Notes: generated from the sequence alone by a model not told the origin. DNA of 6,941 nucleotides from Acetobacteraceae bacterium (GCA_030039695.1 JASHVB010000951.1:1-6941); one strand, 5' to 3'. Shown: positions 1-5,808, counted from the stretch's first letter. Translations and numbers: made by a program.

Positions 1-2336
1 AAAAAGCTCGGGTGCAGGTCGCCGAAGAAGCTGACGAAGCGGCCGTTGTCGGCGCGATGCATCAGCACGTGCGGCGTGTCGGGCTTGGCGAGGCCGCGTA
101 CCGGCGCGACGGGCGTGCCCGTCTCGTCCACGGCCTGGAAATAACGGCCATCGAGCACGAAGCGATGGTCCTCGCGTGCCAGCACGGTGTTCGGCTGCGT
201 CCCTGCGGCAACAAGAATGGCACGTGCCGGGAGCACGGCTTGGCTGCCGTCGGCACGCGACAGACGCAGGCCGGCAGCGTGGCCGTAACCATCGACCTCC
301 ACCGCGCGCGGCGTCAGGCCTTCGGCGAAACGCACCGCCTCTTCCATTGCCTTCGCCACTTCCTCGTGGTTCAGCGTGTAGGAGGGCGAATCGGTCAGCC
401 GGCGGCGATAGGCGATGGTCGCGCCACCCCAGGAATCCAGCAGCTTCGCCAGCCGCGGCGCGCGGCCTTCGCGCGCAGCTTCCCCGCGTTCGGCGCGGAT
501 CGCCGCGGCGTGCGCCAGGAATTCGTCGGCGATCTCTGCCTCTTCCGCGCTCCAGCGCCGGCGCACCGCGGCCTCCCCGCGTTCGGCCACCAGCGTGCGA
601 TAGCGCAGCGCGAATTTCTCCACCTGCCGCACATAATAGGCGAGGCTTTCCGTCGCGGTGTCGACCGCCGTCAGGCCGCCGCCCACCACCACCACCGGCA
701 GGCGAATCTGCAAGTTGGCAACGGAGGAAAACTTTGCCGCGCCGGTGAGCTGCAGCGCCATCAGGAAATCCGACGCGGCGCGCACGCCGCGTGCCAGACC
801 GTTCGGAATATCCAGCACGGTTGGCCTCCCGGCCCCCATGCACAGCGCGATGTGATCGAAGCCCATCGCCCAAGCGCCATCCATCGACAGCGTTGCTCCG
901 CCGCCGAAGCGAATGCCGCCGAAATGCGCAAACTGTGCGCGCCGTTCCAACAGCAGTCGTACCAGCTTCAGGAAATTCTTGTTCCAGCGCACGGTGATGC
1001 CGTACTCGGCGACGCCACCGAAGCCGGCCATCACGCGGTCGTCCAGATTCTCGAACAAGGCGTCAACGTCGCGCACCGGCGCGTTCGGGTCGATGCCGAG
1101 CGGCTCGATTTTCAAACCGTCGATCGCGACGACAGTATGGCCATCGTTCATCAGATGATGCGCCAGCGTAAAACCGGCCGGCCCGAGCCCGACGATCAGC
1201 ACCTTGCGGCCGCTGTCGGGGCGGGGCAGCGGACGGCGAATGTCCAGCGGATTCCAGCGGGTCAGCAGCGCATAGATCTCGAAGCCCCAGGGCAGCGACA
1301 GCACATCCTTCAGCACGCGCGTCTCGGCCTGCGGGATATCGACCGGGTCCTGCCGCTGATAGATGCAGGCCTTCATGCAGTCGTTACAGATGCGGTGGCC
1401 GGTCGCCGCCATCATCGGATTGTCAATGGCGATGGTCGCGAACGCACCGATCACGCTGCCCTGAGCGCGCAGCGTGTGCATCTCGCTGATCTTCTCGTCC
1501 AACGGACAGCCCGCGAGCAGCACACCGAACGGCGACTTCTGAAACTGACCGCTCTTGCGGTCCTTCAGGCCGCTGCTGCAGGAATCCTTGCCCTGCGTGT
1601 GACACCAGATGCAGTAGTTGATCTGGTCGAGCGCCTGCTGGCGATTCATCCCGTTATCGGTCAGCGCAAACCCGTCGCGATGCCGCCAGTCATGCTCTGG
1701 CAGACGCAGCATGGTCACGCCATCGCGTTCGATCGTTTCGACTGGCACCAGGTGGTTCGGGTCCAACCGGTGCGGCACGCCAAATATCGTATCGCCACGA
1801 TGCGCGGCGCGACCGGCCTCGGTCAGCGTTGCCCACGCAGCGTAGCGCATCGCGATATCCAGCGCCTCCGCGTCACCGGCCTTTTCCCAGTTGGCGACGT
1901 GGGAGGCGAAGGCGAGTTCGGTCAGTTTTTCGCCCCAGCGCGCCTCAAGCGCGGCGCGCAACGCGGGGCCGTCGAAGCCGGACGGATCGGCGTATTTCTT
2001 CACTGCCTGGCGCTGCACGAACAAGCGCTTGCAGGCGTGGATTGGGTCGAGTGTCGCCGTCTCGCAGGCCAGCGCCTGGTTCTCGGGGTCAATCTGGAAC
2101 AACGACGCAACGAATGCGTCGAGGTGGGGACCGAGCGCGACGACGAGGTTGCTCTCGTCTCGGTGCGACACGCCATCCGGTTCGGCACGAGCAGCGAGCA
2201 AGCGTGCGTGCAGGCCGGGCTCCTCCTCCGCCAGGTGGTCAAGGAAGATGCGGTCGAGCCTGACCAGCCCCGCACGGCTGGCCAAGTCAGCGAAGCTGAA
2301 GCCGAGAGCAAGCGGCGGGGCGAAAGCGTCCATCAT
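1..2336 (-). CDS. Large FAD/NAD(P)-dependent oxidoreductase with cysteine clusters (partial, C-terminus off left edge)
   Basis: Only the first 778 codons lie in the window; the frame runs open through the left edge. Residues 1-235 match no fold I recognise. Next comes a cysteine region: C242-x2-C245-x7-C253-x23-C277-P, then C317-x2-C320-x3-C324. Such spacing fits iron-sulphur ligands like those in the N-terminal domain of GltD-type proteins. The FAD Rossmann motif GLGPAG is at 383-388, with acidic D406 closing the next strand. An ALCMGAG stretch is at 497-503, a second (NAD(P)H) nucleotide motif GGGLTAVD at 552-559, and an AAGTQP turn near 710-715. This is the order of GltD-like pyridine-nucleotide-disulphide reductases. 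The family (roughly 1,100 residues as I remember it) has no settled substrate. I infer electron transfer from NAD(P)H through FAD and Fe-S centres in the cytoplasm, as no signal peptide is visible. The start is the first of two tandem ATGs (2336, 2333). No good ribosome site stands directly before it; an in-frame GTG at 2360 behind GGGAG is the alternative. Confidence 0.85.
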   Translation of the reverse strand, partial: MMDAFAPPLALGFSFADLASRAGLVRLDRIFLDHLAEEEPGLHARLLAARAEPDGVSHRDESNLVVALGPHLDAFVASLFQIDPENQALACETATLDPIHACKRLFVQRQAVKKYADPSGFDGPALRAALEARWGEKLTELAFASHVANWEKAGDAEALDIAMRYAAWATLTEAGRAAHRGDTIFGVPHRLDPNHLVPVETIERDGVTMLRLPEHDWRHRDGFALTDNGMNRQQALDQINYCIWCHTQGKDSCSSGLKDRKSGQFQKSPFGVLLAGCPLDEKISEMHTLRAQGSVIGAFATIAIDNPMMAATGHRICNDCMKACIYQRQDPVDIPQAETRVLKDVLSLPWGFEIYALLTRWNPLDIRRPLPRPDSGRKVLIVGLGPAGFTLAHHLMNDGHTVVAIDGLKIEPLGIDPNAPVRDVDALFENLDDRVMAGFGGVAEYGITVRWNKNFLKLVRLLLERRAQFAHFGGIRFGGGATLSMDGAWAMGFDHIALCMGAGRPTVLDIPNGLARGVRAASDFLMALQLTGAAKFSSVANLQIRLPVVVVGGGLTAVDTATESLAYYVRQVEKFALRYRTLVAERGEAAVRRRWSAEEAEIADEFLAHAAAIRAERGEAAREGRAPRLAKLLDSWGGATIAYRRRLTDSPSYTLNHEEVAKAMEEAVRFAEGLTPRAVEVDGYGHAAGLRLSRADGSQAVLPARAILVAAGTQPNTVLAREDHRFVLDGRYFQAVDETGTPVAPVRGLAKPDTPHVLMHRADNGRFVSFFGDLHPSF

Positions 2337-2518
2337 TGGCAGCACTGCGATCGTGAACACCCATCTCCCGCCAGTTGAGGGAGCGGACAGTGGAGACCGA
2401 TGCCGACGTGCAGCGTGCCCGGGGCCGCACGCCCTTCCCTCCATCCCTGGTCCGCTTCGCGACCCAAGCGCTCTATGGCCGAGAGGGACAGCGGTGGCGC
2501 AGCCATCATGCCATCCAT
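2333..2518 (-). CDS. Possible 61-codon small ORF coupled to the oxidoreductase start (doubtful)
   Basis: This ORF begins at ATG 2518, with AAGGA at 2533-2529 ten bases upstream, just after the MarR stop. Its TGA (2335-2333) overlaps the oxidoreductase ATG (2336) in an ATGA junction. That arrangement would explain why the large gene lacks its own nearby ribosome site, through translational coupling. The product is 61 residues with no recognised domain. Four cysteines fall in the last 18 residues (C44, C54, C59, C60), and the ORF ends Cys-Cys-Gln-stop. Against it: third-position GC is lower than in the neighbouring genes, several codons are rare in GC-rich genomes (ATA, AGG, CGA, TCA), and this frame stays open by chance far upstream through the MarR gene. 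It may be non-coding spacer. Confidence 0.22.
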   Translation of the reverse strand: MDGMMAAPPLSLSAIERLGREADQGWREGRAAPGTLHVGIGLHCPLPQLAGDGCSRSQCCQ

Positions 2519-2541
2519 GTAGGCACTATCCTTCTGGACAC

Positions 2542-2988
2542 TCAGGCAAGCCGGCGCAGCAGTGCCAGCAACTGGTCTTGCTCGGCGCGATTCAGCGGCG
2601 CAAGCGCCGCTTCGTGTGCCCGTTGCGCGCATGCCACGGCGTGGGTGATCAGGGCAACCCCCGCCTCGGTCGGCGCCAGCACCGCCGTGCGCCGGTCCAT
2701 CGGGTCGCGCGTGCGCTTCAGCAGACCACGCTCGGTCAGCCGCCGGACCACGCCCTGGATGGTGGCCGGATCCATAGCGGTCAGCCGACCGAGTAGATTC
2801 TGCGTCACCCGCCCGACCTCGACCGCCTTGCAGAGCGCCGCGAACTGCGTCGGCGTGAGGGCATGAGCCTCTACCGCCTCCAGGAACAGCGCGACGTGCC
2901 GCTGGTGGGCGCGACGGAGCAGGAAGCCAACGTGGTCTTCGAGATGGAACCCGTTGCAGGGGGTTCCCTGGCCATCCGGTGATGGCAC
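2542..2988 (-). CDS. MarR-family transcriptional regulator
   Basis: This is a 148-residue winged helix-turn-helix repressor or activator, a normal length for MarR proteins, which bind DNA as dimers and usually respond to small phenolic ligands or oxidation. The N-terminal helix carries a DHVGFLLRRAHQRH stretch (residues 18-31). The helix-turn-helix starts at LTPTQFAALCKA (44-55), the recognition helix is about 72-88, and the wing has the family hallmark DPMDRRTAVLAPTEAG at 95-110. The start is GTG 2988, chosen because AGGGAGA lies five bases upstream; the conserved region begins only a few residues in. It holds three cysteines (C11, C53, C120), so redox sensing is possible but unproven. It lies 100 bases after gpt and 23 bases before a small ORF that overlaps the oxidoreductase start, so the oxidoreductase is a plausible target. 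The ligand is unknown. Confidence 0.93.
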   Translation of the reverse strand: MPSPDGQGTPCNGFHLEDHVGFLLRRAHQRHVALFLEAVEAHALTPTQFAALCKAVEVGRVTQNLLGRLTAMDPATIQGVVRRLTERGLLKRTRDPMDRRTAVLAPTEAGVALITHAVACAQRAHEAALAPLNRAEQDQLLALLRRLA

Positions 2989-3003
2989 GGTTCTCTCCCT
3001 TCA

Positions 3004-3011
3004 ACGATCGT
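3004..3011. promoter_or_regulatory. Palindrome ACGATCGT upstream of marR, possible operator
   Basis: This is a perfect 8-base palindrome between the tentative -10 and the ribosome site of the MarR gene, where an autoregulating MarR dimer would bind. A CGATC/GATCG pair (3031-3027 and 3010-3005 or so) flanks the same stretch. MarR operators are usually 16-20 base imperfect palindromes, so this may be only half of one, or chance. Confidence 0.2.
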
Positions 3012-3015
3012 CATT

Positions 3016-3044
3016 TGCTTACGTATGATCGGCGGCAGGGTCAA
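3016..3044 (-). promoter_or_regulatory. Tentative promoter of the MarR gene
   Basis: A good -35 hexamer TTGACC (3044-3039) lies 17 bases from TAAGCA (3021-3016), a weak -10 with only its first two bases matching consensus. This would place transcription start near 3009, about 20 bases before the GTG start. The spacing is ideal, but the poor -10 makes this a weak call. Confidence 0.25.
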
Positions 3045-3088
3045 GCCCGCCTGCGCGTCCAGCCGGGCGTTTCTTGCATTGCTGGAAC

Positions 3089-3592
3089 TCAGCCCCGGTC
3101 GCGACTTGCCAGCGGCGTAACGAACTGCAATTCGGTGTCCCACGGGAACATGATCCAGGTGTCCTGCGACACTTCCGTCACGAACGTGTCGACCTCGGCT
3201 CGTCCGGCGGGCTTGGCATAGACGCAGGCGAGGTGCGCACGCGGAAGCAGGCGGCGCACCAGCCGCGCCGTCGTGCCGGTGTCGACAAGGTCGTCGATGA
3301 TCAGGAACCCTTCGCCATCCCCGGCTGCGACCGGCGGCTTCAGCACAACCGGCTCGCCAATCGCCTGCTCGTCGGCCAACGTGCCGCGGCGCTCCCCGCC
3401 GTAGGTCAGGACGCAGACCGACTCCACCAGCCGCACGTCCAGCTCGCGCGCGACAATGGCCGCCGGGATGAGCCCGCCACGGGTAATGGCGACGATGCCG
3501 CGATAAGGGCCGCGCTCGATCAGCCGCCACGCCAGGGCCCGTGCGTCGCGGTGCAACTGATCCCAGGTCACCGTGTAGTAGTGCGTCGGCAT
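3089..3592 (-). CDS. gpt: Xanthine(-guanine) phosphoribosyltransferase
   Basis: This purine-salvage enzyme transfers ribose phosphate from PRPP to xanthine and guanine, giving XMP and GMP; it is cytoplasmic or membrane-associated. The 167-residue protein follows E. coli Gpt along its whole length. It has the ITRGG loop at 36-40, the PRPP-binding motif [13 protein letters not shown] at 96-108 (acidic pair D100/D101), the purine-contacting lysine K126 in YAKPAGR, and the hallmark QDTWI with W146/I147 stacking on the base, followed by PWD. Compared with E. coli (152 residues) there is an insertion of about 11 residues in the flexible loop before GDGEGF (about 65-90). The ATG start has GAGGGAG upstream with about 10 bases spacing, and the N-terminal YYTVTWDQL aligns with E. 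coli YIVTWDML. It is probably its own transcription unit, 100 bases before marR. Confidence 0.96.
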   Translation of the reverse strand: MPTHYYTVTWDQLHRDARALAWRLIERGPYRGIVAITRGGLIPAAIVARELDVRLVESVCVLTYGGERRGTLADEQAIGEPVVLKPPVAAGDGEGFLIIDDLVDTGTTARLVRRLLPRAHLACVYAKPAGRAEVDTFVTEVSQDTWIMFPWDTELQFVTPLASRDRG

Positions 3593-3626
3593 GCGACCGC
3601 GGCTCCCTCAGCCTGGCGGGTGATGC

Positions 3627-3655
3627 ACATTAACCCTGAATGCGGCCGGGGTCAG
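3627..3655 (-). promoter_or_regulatory. Candidate promoter of gpt
   Basis: CTGACC (3655-3650) and TAATGT (3632-3627) are separated by exactly 17 bases and point at gpt. They predict a start near 3620 and a leader of about 28 bases containing the GAGGGAG ribosome site. The matches are moderate (about 4 of 6 and 3 of 6), so this is inference from spacing and position. Confidence 0.33.
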
Positions 3656-3816
3656 CGTCGCGGTGGTCAGCAGGCAGGTGGCGCTCCAGGTCCATCTCGT
3701 CACCCGGCACACGGCCGATACCGATCAGATCCGGGTGTCTTGCCCGATTGAGCAGTCAATGACGGGGACCCTGCACGTTGCCGCCGCTCGAACAGCGCCG
3801 CAAAACCCGGGAACCT

Positions 3817-3851
3817 GGCCATCACACCGCCCTGAACCGAACCGGATGGCC
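3817..3851. repeat. 7-base inverted repeat GGCCATC/GATGGCC
   Basis: GGCCATC (3817-3823) and GATGGCC (3845-3851) are perfect complements around a 21-base loop. The element sits about 80 bases downstream of the csaA stop. It could form a hairpin in RNA from either strand, but no T-run follows on either strand, so it is not a standard intrinsic terminator. Confidence 0.35.
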
Positions 3852-3930
3852 GCCAGAATGGGACCGCGATCAAATTGCACCAGCACCGCATCTGCTATCG
3901 GCGCCGCGTCGCATGAAGAAACGGTCGCGT

Positions 3931-4272
3931 TCAGAACATCTTGCCGCCGTTGGGCACTTTGAAGTCGGGCTTCAGCAGCACCACCGCGCCGTCTTCATCA
4001 GGCAGGCCAAGCGTCAGCACCTCACTGATGAATGGCCCGATCTGTCGTGGCGGGAAGTTCACCACGCCCAAGACCTGACGGCCGATCAACTGATCCGGCC
4101 GGTAATGGACGGTGAGCTGCGCCGATGATCGTTTGGCGCCGATTTCCGCTCCGAAATCGATGACCAGCTTGAACGCCGGCTTTTGCGCCTGGGGAAAGGG
4201 CTGCGCATCGACGATAGTGCCGACGCGAATGTCCACGCGCTCGAAGTCGCTGTAGCTGACGGTGTCTGCCAT
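3931..4272 (-). CDS. csaA: CsaA, tRNA-binding-domain chaperone-like protein
   Basis: This is a 113-residue single-domain OB-fold protein of the EMAP-II/Trbp111-like tRNA-binding family. B. subtilis CsaA (110 residues) is reported to have export-chaperone activity and to bind tRNA-like structures; the role here is assumed from that homology. It aligns end to end: FERVDIRVGTIVDA (10-23), the central KLVIDFGAEIGAKRSSAQ (35-52), VVNFPPRQIGPFISEVL (70-86), and the C-terminal VVLLKPDFKVPNGGK (97-111). VNFPP and the closing PNG-x-K are family signatures. The start is ATG 4272, six or so bases after GAGGGA; longer upstream frames lack homology. The gene is divergent from cbpA with a 191-base gap, and no conserved functional link is evident beyond both being protein-quality genes. 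Confidence 0.95.
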   Translation of the reverse strand: MADTVSYSDFERVDIRVGTIVDAQPFPQAQKPAFKLVIDFGAEIGAKRSSAQLTVHYRPDQLIGRQVLGVVNFPPRQIGPFISEVLTLGLPDEDGAVVLLKPDFKVPNGGKMF

Positions 4273-4283
4273 GGGGCTTCCCT

Positions 4284-4301
4284 CGCGCCGGATCAGGCGC
4301 G
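4284..4301. promoter_or_regulatory. Inverted repeat CGCGCC/GGCGCG beside the csaA ribosome site
   Basis: CGCGCC (4284-4289) and GGCGCG (4296-4301) are perfect 6-base complements with a 6-base loop. On the csaA strand the hairpin ends immediately before the GAGGGA ribosome site, and a TATCCT -10-like hexamer (4310-4305) lies just upstream. It could be an operator at the transcription start or an RNA hairpin affecting ribosome access. In GC-rich DNA such stems also arise by chance. Confidence 0.3.
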
Positions 4302-4312
4302 GACAGGATAGC

Positions 4313-4322
4313 GGGCATGCCC
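4313..4322. repeat. Perfect 10-base palindrome GGGCATGCCC
   Basis: This self-complementary decamer lies in the divergent csaA/cbpA intergenic region, directly upstream of the TATCCT hexamer. Its position suits a regulator-binding site for csaA, but no matching regulator is identifiable and there is only one copy. Confidence 0.25.
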
Positions 4323-4426
4323 CGGGTGGGGGAGGCCCGGTTCGCGTGGCCTCCGATGCCGGTGCTGGCAACGGTGCCACGGTCCGGCCGACGCTGCCGG
4401 GACGCATCCTCGGTTGGCTGTACGGT

Positions 4427-4455
4427 CTTTCCTCGCGGCGACGCCGAGCCTATCT
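4427..4455 (+). promoter_or_regulatory. Possible promoter of cbpA-cbpM, implying a leaderless transcript
   Basis: CTTTCC (4427-4432) is followed after 17 bases by CTATCT (4450-4455), weakly like the alphaproteobacterial heat-shock sigma pattern (CTTG... then CTATAT). The start point would fall almost on the cbpA ATG at 4464. The 20 bases before the ATG hold no ribosome site, which agrees with a leaderless message. The -35 match is poor, so this is tentative. Confidence 0.22.
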
Positions 4456-4463
4456 CCCCCGGT

Positions 4464-5375
4464 ATGAAGGATCCGTATGAAATCCTTGGCGTGCAGAAGA
4501 CCGACAGCGACGCCACCATCCGCTCGGCCTACCGGAATCTGGCCAAGCGCTTTCACCCCGACGTCAACCCCGGCAAGCCGGAAGCGGCGGAGCGCTTCAA
4601 GGAGATTAGCGCCGCCTATGATCTGCTCGGCGACAAGGACAAGCGCGCCCGCTACGACCGTGGCGAGATCGATGCCGAAGGCCACGAGGTGCAACCCGAG
4701 CGCCCGTTCTATCGCGACTTCGGCGACACCGGCGGTTATCGGAAATACAGCGGCAACATCAATCCGGAGGATCTGGAAGACATTTTCGCCCACGCCTTCG
4801 GCGGCGGCAGTCCGCACGGCTCCGGCGCCGCGGGAGGCCGCGGATTCTCGGCGCGCGGCGCCGATGCGCAATACACACTGCCGGTGAGTTTCCTCGAGGC
4901 GGCCAACGGCTCGACCCGACGCATCACCCTGCCGGATGGCCGCACCCTTGACGTGCGGATCCCGGTCGGCGCGCGCGACGGGCAGGTGCTGCGGCTCAAG
5001 GGCCAGGGCATGCCCGGTCTTGGTGGTGGCTCCGCCGGCGACGCTCTGATCGAGATCGCCGTCACGCCGCATCCTCTGTTCCGCCGCGAGGGTGACGACA
5101 TCATCATCGAACTGCCAGTGACGGTGCAGGAGGCGGTGCTCGGGGGTGCGCTGGAAGTACCGACGATCAAAGGCAAGGTGAAGCTGACGATTCCGCCCAA
5201 CTCCGGGACCGGAACACGGCTGCGCCTGCGCGGGCGCGGCATTCGCGAGGGTCATCAATACGTGCAGCTCCACGTCATCGTGCCGCCGGCCGAGGAGCCG
5301 GAGCTGGCCGAGTTCCTGAAGACCTGGACGCCGCGCCATTCCCTCAATCCGCGCGCCGGTCTGGAGGACGCATGA
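4464..5375 (+). CDS. cbpA: CbpA-type J-protein (DnaJ-class Hsp70 co-chaperone)
   Basis: This 303-residue co-chaperone delivers substrates to DnaK and stimulates its ATPase; the CbpA branch also binds curved DNA in E. coli. The J domain covers residues 3-66 (YEILGV at 5-10), with the essential HPD triad at 31-33. A Gly/Phe-rich linker follows (about 85-133, including AFGGGSPHGSGAAGGRG). Then come two C-terminal beta domains: the first about 135-205 (PDGRTLDVRIPVGARDGQ, LKGQGMPG), the second about 206-275 (TVQEAVLGGALEVPTIKG, LRLRGRGI). There is no CxxCxGxG zinc finger, so it is a CbpA/DjlB-like protein rather than DnaJ proper. ATG 4464 is the only start that begins at the J domain; the 49 codons open upstream are not J-like. 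No ribosome site precedes it. It overlaps the downstream modulator by ATGA. Confidence 0.95.
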   Translation: MKDPYEILGVQKTDSDATIRSAYRNLAKRFHPDVNPGKPEAAERFKEISAAYDLLGDKDKRARYDRGEIDAEGHEVQPERPFYRDFGDTGGYRKYSGNINPEDLEDIFAHAFGGGSPHGSGAAGGRGFSARGADAQYTLPVSFLEAANGSTRRITLPDGRTLDVRIPVGARDGQVLRLKGQGMPGLGGGSAGDALIEIAVTPHPLFRREGDDIIIELPVTVQEAVLGGALEVPTIKGKVKLTIPPNSGTGTRLRLRGRGIREGHQYVQLHVIVPPAEEPELAEFLKTWTPRHSLNPRAGLEDA

Positions 5376-5689
5376 TGCAAATCACTGCCGTCGCCGCATT
5401 GTTCGCCGACCTGCCGGTGATCGAGTTGACCGAATGGGTCGAGCGGGGTTGGGTCCTGCCGGAAGCTGCCGAGTCGGGCTGGGTATTTCACGAAATCGAC
5501 GTGGCTCGTGTGCGCCTGATTCACGACCTGCGTCGCGATATGGACGTCGCTGCGGAGACGGTGCCGCTGGTCCTGTCGCTGCTTGACCAGGTGTACGAGC
5601 TGCGTGGCCGGCTCCGCGCCGTCATGCAGGCGGTGCAGGGACAGCCAGCAGACGTGAGACAGGCAATCCTTCAATCCCTCGCGCGCTAA
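5372..5689 (+). CDS. cbpM: CbpM-family chaperone modulator
   Basis: This 105-residue protein resembles CbpM, which in E. coli binds the CbpA J domain and blocks its co-chaperone and DNA-binding activity. The N-terminal half looks like a MerR-type helix-turn-helix (LTEWVERGWVLPE at 19-31, then GWVFHEIDVARVRLIHDL at 36-53), a known trait of CbpM. Residues about 62-90 form an amphipathic helix likely to make a coiled coil. The gene overlaps the cbpA stop, so the two are co-transcribed and probably translationally coupled. Two ATGs compete, 5372 and 5375. The strong GGAGG at 5363-5367 is 4 bases from the first and 7 from the second, so the second ATG may be the true start. Identification rests on size, fold pattern and position after cbpA. 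Confidence 0.88.
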   Translation: MMQITAVAALFADLPVIELTEWVERGWVLPEAAESGWVFHEIDVARVRLIHDLRRDMDVAAETVPLVLSLLDQVYELRGRLRAVMQAVQGQPADVRQAILQSLAR

Positions 5690-5768
5690 CCCGTGACGCT
5701 CGGCGCGGTGCGCCGGGTGACGGTAGAAGGCGCGCGGGCGACACGCTTAGCCCCATGACGCGCAGCCT

Positions 5769-5788
5769 GCGGCGATCAGCTTCGCCGC
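5769..5788. terminator. 7-bp hairpin GCGGCGA/TCGCCGC, possible terminator
   Basis: GCGGCGA (5769-5775) pairs perfectly with TCGCCGC (5782-5788) across a 6-base loop, about 80 bases after the cbpM stop. It lacks the U-tract of a classical intrinsic terminator on both strands, so it may act with others in the same spacer or only protect 3' ends. Confidence 0.35.
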
Positions 5789-5793
5789 CCAAC

Positions 5794-5808
5794 CCCGCGC
5801 AGCGCGGG
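5794..5808. repeat. CCCGCG-CAG-CGCGGG hairpin, REP-like remnant
   Basis: A 6-bp perfect stem (5794-5799 with 5803-5808) and a 3-base loop are followed by AGAGG. The CGCGGGAGAGG arm resembles a short intergenic palindrome that I recall as frequent in GC-rich proteobacterial genomes, but the left arm is not the full complement (AACCCCGCG instead of CCTCTCCCGCG). There is only one copy in this window, so repetitiveness cannot be shown here. Confidence 0.3.

Larger units (their letters stand above)
3593..3930. other. 338-base gap between gpt and csaA without a convincing gene
   Basis: No reading frame here resembles a known protein. The longest candidates on both strands are rich in Arg, Ser and Pro and look like chance frames. 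I found no tRNA-like TPsiC arm, CRISPR repeat or transposon end. The visible contents are a candidate gpt promoter (3627-3655) and a 7-base inverted repeat (3817-3851). It could be the remnant of a decayed gene or could hold a small RNA; the sequence alone does not decide. Confidence 0.5.

Noticed and set aside
1602..1613. CIWCH (CxxCH) in the oxidoreductase, formally a haem c attachment motif
   Set aside because: The protein has no signal peptide and is flavin-dependent; the cysteines fit a metal or Fe-S cluster with C253 and C277 better than covalent haem.
12..2378. 788-codon open frame on the plus strand
   Set aside because: It lies opposite the minus-strand oxidoreductase, whose frame has ordered FAD, NAD(P) and cysteine motifs. 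The plus-strand product is a His/Arg/Gln/Ala-rich mix with no domain, typical of antisense frames in GC-rich DNA.
1891..2796. 301-codon open frame on the plus strand
   Set aside because: Crosses the starts and ends of three opposing or overlapping elements and is Ser/Arg/Ala-rich without a domain; chance frame.
2871..3530. 219-codon minus-strand frame overlapping gpt and marR
   Set aside because: Same strand but wrong frame relative to two well-supported genes; composition is Arg/Gly/His-rich with no motif.
3700..3891. 63-codon minus-strand ORF in the gpt-csaA gap
   Set aside because: No recognised domain and poor codon pattern; not enough support to call a gene.
3593..3930. tRNA or other structured RNA gene in the gap
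   Set aside because: No TPsiC-type consensus, no acceptor stem pairing and no cloverleaf spacing were found on either strand.
4313..4463. Upstream extension of cbpA to ATG 4317
   Set aside because: The 49 extra residues do not resemble J-protein N-termini, which begin a few residues before the YEILGV motif.
4293..5339. 348-codon open frame on the minus strand
   Set aside because: Antisense to cbpA, which carries the HPD triad and both C-terminal domains. No recognisable motifs in the antisense product.
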